From JAKFDI01 sp036676235 (GTDB lineage: Bacteria; Pseudomonadota; Gammaproteobacteria; Burkholderiales; Burkholderiaceae_C), in assembly GCA_036676235.1 (NCBI GenBank), contig JAKFDI010000055.1, positions 34,138-98,137 on the forward strand: 64,000 nucleotides of DNA, read 5' to 3'. A program made the position numbers and the translations under genes. The notes under the pieces were generated by a model, which saw only the letters and a program-made list of their open reading frames with translations, did not search any database and had not been told where the DNA came from. Of this stretch, positions 62,018 through 64,000 are shown in pieces. Position 1 is the stretch's first letter. Each line of letters starts with the position of its first letter.

Positions 62018-63013
62018 TCATCGCCCCGGCGCTATCCGCTCCCAGGCGGCGCTGAAGTCAGCCGGCGGGGCGGCATGCAGGGCGATTCGCGCCTGCCGCG
62101 TCGGGTGCGTGAACTCGAGCCGCATCGCATGCAGGGCCTGCCGCTCCATGCCGAGAGCGGCCGCGCCGCCATAGACCGCGTCGGACACCAGCGGATGCCC
62201 GCGCGACGCCAGGTGCACGCGAATCTGGTGCGTGCGCCCGGTGTGCAGCGTGCAGTGCACGGCGCTGAAGCCGTCGGCCTGCGCGATGCGCTCGACGTCG
62301 GTCATCGCCGCCTTGCCCGACGCCACGACCGCCATGCGCACGCGCGACTGCGGATCGCGGCCGATCGGCGCGTCGATGCGCTGGCCTGCGGGCGACAGTT
62401 CGCCGTGCACGATCGCCTGGTATTGCCGGTGCACCTCGCGCGCTGCGATGGCACGCACCAGTGCGGTCACGGCCTCGAGCGTCTTGCCCACCACCATCAG
62501 GCCGGAAGTGTCCTTGTCGAGCCGGTGCACGATGCCGGCGCGTGGCAAGCGTGCCGCGCCTGCGTGATGCGCCAGCAAGCCATTGAGCAGCGTGCCCGAC
62601 CAGTTGCCCGCCGCGGGATGCACCACCAGTCCGGCCGGCTTGTCGACGACCAGCAGGTCGTCGTCCTCGTGGACGATGGCAAGCGGCACCGGCTCGGGCC
62701 GAAAAGCCTGGCTCTCGGGCGTGGGCACGAGTTCCACGAGCAGACGCTGGCCGGAGCGCACCTTGCGCGAGGGCGTCGTCTCGACACGTCCATCGATCCA
62801 CACATGCCCGCGCTCGATCAGGGACTGCAGGTGATTGCGCGAGAACTCCGGCGCCATCGCCACCACCGCCTTGTCGAGCCGGCCGGCGTGGTGGGCGGCG
62901 GGCACGGTGGCTTCGCGCCGTTCGGGCTCGTCGGCCCAGGGGGTATCGGGCGCCTCCGAATCGTCCGTCTCACCGGGGTCTGCCGAGGGGTCAACCCTAT
63001 AATCCGTGCTCAT
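62018..63013 (-). CDS. rluD: 23S rRNA pseudouridine synthase RluD
   Basis: 331 residues. An acidic N-terminal arm (1-35), an S4 domain (AGRLDKAVVAMAPEFSRNHL to VWIDGRV), and the RluA-type core with PAGLVVHPAAGNWSGTLLNG, GIVHRLDKDTSGLMVVGKT (catalytic Asp in HRLDKDTSG) and CTLHTGRTHQIRVHL. It makes pseudouridines 1911, 1915 and 1917 in helix 69 in E. coli. ATG 63013 is used. It is divergent from bamD; the bamD -10 box lies within its first codons. Confidence 0.93.
   Translation of the reverse strand: MSTDYRVDPSADPGETDDSEAPDTPWADEPERREATVPAAHHAGRLDKAVVAMAPEFSRNHLQSLIERGHVWIDGRVETTPSRKVRSGQRLLVELVPTPESQAFRPEPVPLAIVHEDDDLLVVDKPAGLVVHPAAGNWSGTLLNGLLAHHAGAARLPRAGIVHRLDKDTSGLMVVGKTLEAVTALVRAIAAREVHRQYQAIVHGELSPAGQRIDAPIGRDPQSRVRMAVVASGKAAMTDVERIAQADGFSAVHCTLHTGRTHQIRVHLASRGHPLVSDAVYGGAAALGMERQALHAMRLEFTHPTRQARIALHAAPPADFSAAWERIAPGR
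62998..63003 (+). promoter_or_regulatory. Probable -10 box of bamD
   Basis: A perfect TATAAT 51 bases before the bamD ATG, lying inside the first few codons of the divergent rluD. No good -35 at 16-18 bases. Confidence 0.45.
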
Positions 63014-63053
63014 TTTTCGATACGGCGGCACGGTGTGCTGCGGCCATCAGTTC

Positions 63054-63872
63054 ATGAATCTCGCGTCTGAATCGGCCCGTCGTGCGGGTCTCGTGTCTAC
63101 CCTGGTAGCCGCCGCTTGCCTGCTCGTCGCGTGCAGCTCGGCACCCAAGGACGAAACCGCAGACTGGTCGGCCGACAAATTGTATTCAGAGGCCCGCGAC
63201 GAATCCGCCGCCGGCGCCTACGACAAGGCGGCCACGCTGTACGAGAAGCTTGAGGGCCGCGGTGTCGGCACGGTGCTCGCGCAGCAGGCGCAGCTCGAGC
63301 GCGCCTACGTGCTCTACAAGGCCAACGAGAAGCCGCAGGCGCTGGCCGCCATCGAGCGCTTCATCAAGCTCAACCCGACGAGTCCCGCCCTCGACTACGC
63401 GCTCTACCTGAAGGGCGTGATCAACTTCAACGACGACCTCGGCCTGTTCGGCAACCTCTCGCGCCAGGATTTGTCCGAGCGCGACCAGCAGGCTTCGCGC
63501 GACGCCTACCAGGCATTCAAGCAGCTCGTCGACCAGTTCCCGAACTCGCGTTACGCCGAAGACGCGCGCGTGCGCATGGACTACATCGTCAATTCGCTCG
63601 CGGCCTACGAAGTGCACGTGGCCCGCTACTACCTGCGCCGCGGCGCCTACCTCGCTGCCGCCAACCGGGCGCAGCAGACGGTGCAGGAGTTTCAGCAGTC
63701 GCCGGCGGCCGAGGAGGCGCTGGCGATCCTGGTGCGCAGCTACGACCAGCTCGGCCTGGAAGAACTGCGCGACGATGCCCGACGGGTATTGAGCACGAAC
63801 TATCCCGAGAGTGCCTATCTCGCGGGCGCGACGCTCGGCCGCGCCGACAAGCCGTGGTGGCAGATCTGGTAG
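63054..63872 (+). CDS. bamD: Outer-membrane assembly lipoprotein BamD
   Basis: 272 residues. Signal peptide with lipobox LVAC, lipidated Cys27. Five TPR repeats follow (KLYSEARDESAAGAYDKAAT, RAYVLYKANEKPQALAAIERF, YALYLKGVINFNDDLG, MDYIVNSLAAYEVHVARYYL). BamD is the essential lipoprotein of the BAM complex and recognises incoming barrel proteins. ATG 63054 gives MNLASESARRAGLVS. The rluD-bamD divergent pair is common in betaproteobacteria. Confidence 0.95.
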   Translation: MNLASESARRAGLVSTLVAAACLLVACSSAPKDETADWSADKLYSEARDESAAGAYDKAATLYEKLEGRGVGTVLAQQAQLERAYVLYKANEKPQALAAIERFIKLNPTSPALDYALYLKGVINFNDDLGLFGNLSRQDLSERDQQASRDAYQAFKQLVDQFPNSRYAEDARVRMDYIVNSLAAYEVHVARYYLRRGAYLAAANRAQQTVQEFQQSPAAEEALAILVRSYDQLGLEELRDDARRVLSTNYPESAYLAGATLGRADKPWWQIW

Positions 63873-63879
63873 TGCGTCG

Positions 63880-64000
63880 CTAGTGTCCCGTCCCGCTGAT
63901 ACGTGAGCAAAGTCGATGCAGCTTTTCGAGGATCGAGTCGGCGGTGGCGGTCCACTTGAAGGGCTGGCAGTTCGTGTTATAGGCCGCGACGAAGTGGTCG
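63880..64000 (-). CDS. IS630-family transposase, C-terminal fragment
   Basis: Reading leftward from the window edge, the last 39 residues are DHFVAAYNTNCQPFKWTATA then DSILEKLHRLCSRISGTGH and a TAG stop. The run PFkWTATADSILeKl-RLC-ISGT is the conserved end of many IS630-type DDE transposases. The rest, including the catalytic DDE residues, is outside the window, so intactness is unknown. The stop lies eight bases from the bamD stop, tail to tail. Confidence 0.88.
   Translation of the reverse strand, partial: DHFVAAYNTNCQPFKWTATADSILEKLHRLCSRISGTGH
63881..64000 (-). mobile_element. Right-window partial IS630-family insertion sequence
   Basis: The element is inferred from the transposase fragment. 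IS630 elements insert at TA. The bases TA at 63881-63882 followed by GTGTCCCGTCCCGCTGATAC could be the duplicated target and the outer inverted repeat, putting the boundary right at the transposase stop. The other end is not in the window. Confidence 0.6.

Noticed and set aside
61806..62021. Small leftward gene (71 codons) between rluD and scpB
   Set aside because: No ribosome site, no recognisable motif, and codon usage without third-position G+C preference; treated as leader DNA.

Overview
The window reads as core chromosome of a high-G+C betaproteobacterium of the order Burkholderiales (Leptothrix/Rubrivivax/Methylibium-like). Evidence is the class of proteins (AlaA-Hom-ThrC-MoeA-MoaD run, HisZ instead of a full HisG, PpsA/PpsR pair, PIN-PhoH, DUF2065 after HflKC) and gene orders typical of that group. 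Genus cannot be fixed from sequence reading alone. The DNA is almost fully coding; no stretch over 300 bases lacks a gene.

Region 1 (1-7.7 kb): the start of clpB behind a clear heat-shock (RpoH) promoter, then crcB and moaE. A dapA-like gene stands in reversed orientation, followed by moaD, moeA, thrC, hom and alaA. Apart from dapA this is one leftward series with stop/start overlaps, joining molybdopterin assembly, threonine synthesis and alanine formation.

Region 2 (7.7-21.5 kb): mixed-strand accessory metabolism and repair. It holds an Mth938-like protein, the peroxiredoxin bcp, a PIN-PhoH ATPase, exonuclease I, an exported minimal ATP-dependent DNA ligase, prpE plus acuI (propionyl/acrylyl-CoA use), an NlpC/P60 hydrolase, moaA, and the divergent PEP synthase ppsA and its regulator ppsR.

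Region 3 (21.5-36.8 kb): a long leftward envelope and translation block: rpsB, tsf, pyrH, frr, uppS, cdsA, dxr, rseP, bamA, skp, lpxD, fabZ, lpxA, lpxB, rnhB and a TrmH-family methyltransferase. It links ribosome synthesis and recycling to isoprenoid/undecaprenyl, phospholipid, lipid A and outer-membrane protein assembly. A good intrinsic terminator lies between rpsB and tsf.

Region 4 (36.8-42.2 kb): rightward amidase and nnr (NAD(P)H-hydrate repair), then leftward RNase R, and a rightward tRNA-Leu(CAG) with its own promoter and terminator.

Region 5 (42.2-63.0 kb): all leftward. Transcription order is rluD; scpB-rluB; ndk; rlmN-pilF-rodZ-ispG-hisS-yfgM-bamB-der; hfq-hflX-hflK-hflC-DUF2065-hisZ-purA-phosphoribosyltransferase. 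Many neighbours share ATGA-type overlaps.

Region 6 (63.0-64.0 kb): rightward bamD, then the 3' end of an IS630-family transposase running off the right edge, the only mobile DNA seen.

I found no CRISPR array, prophage, integron or defence island. The items most worth a second look are: the reversed dapA copy with two mutually exclusive hairpins in its leader, the Tat-type signal on the DNA ligase, the near-leaderless promoter of the NlpC/P60 gene, the very long disordered arms and Gly-rich tail on RluB beside a tailed ScpB, the long rpsB leader with the rpsB-tsf terminator, and the IS630 boundary.
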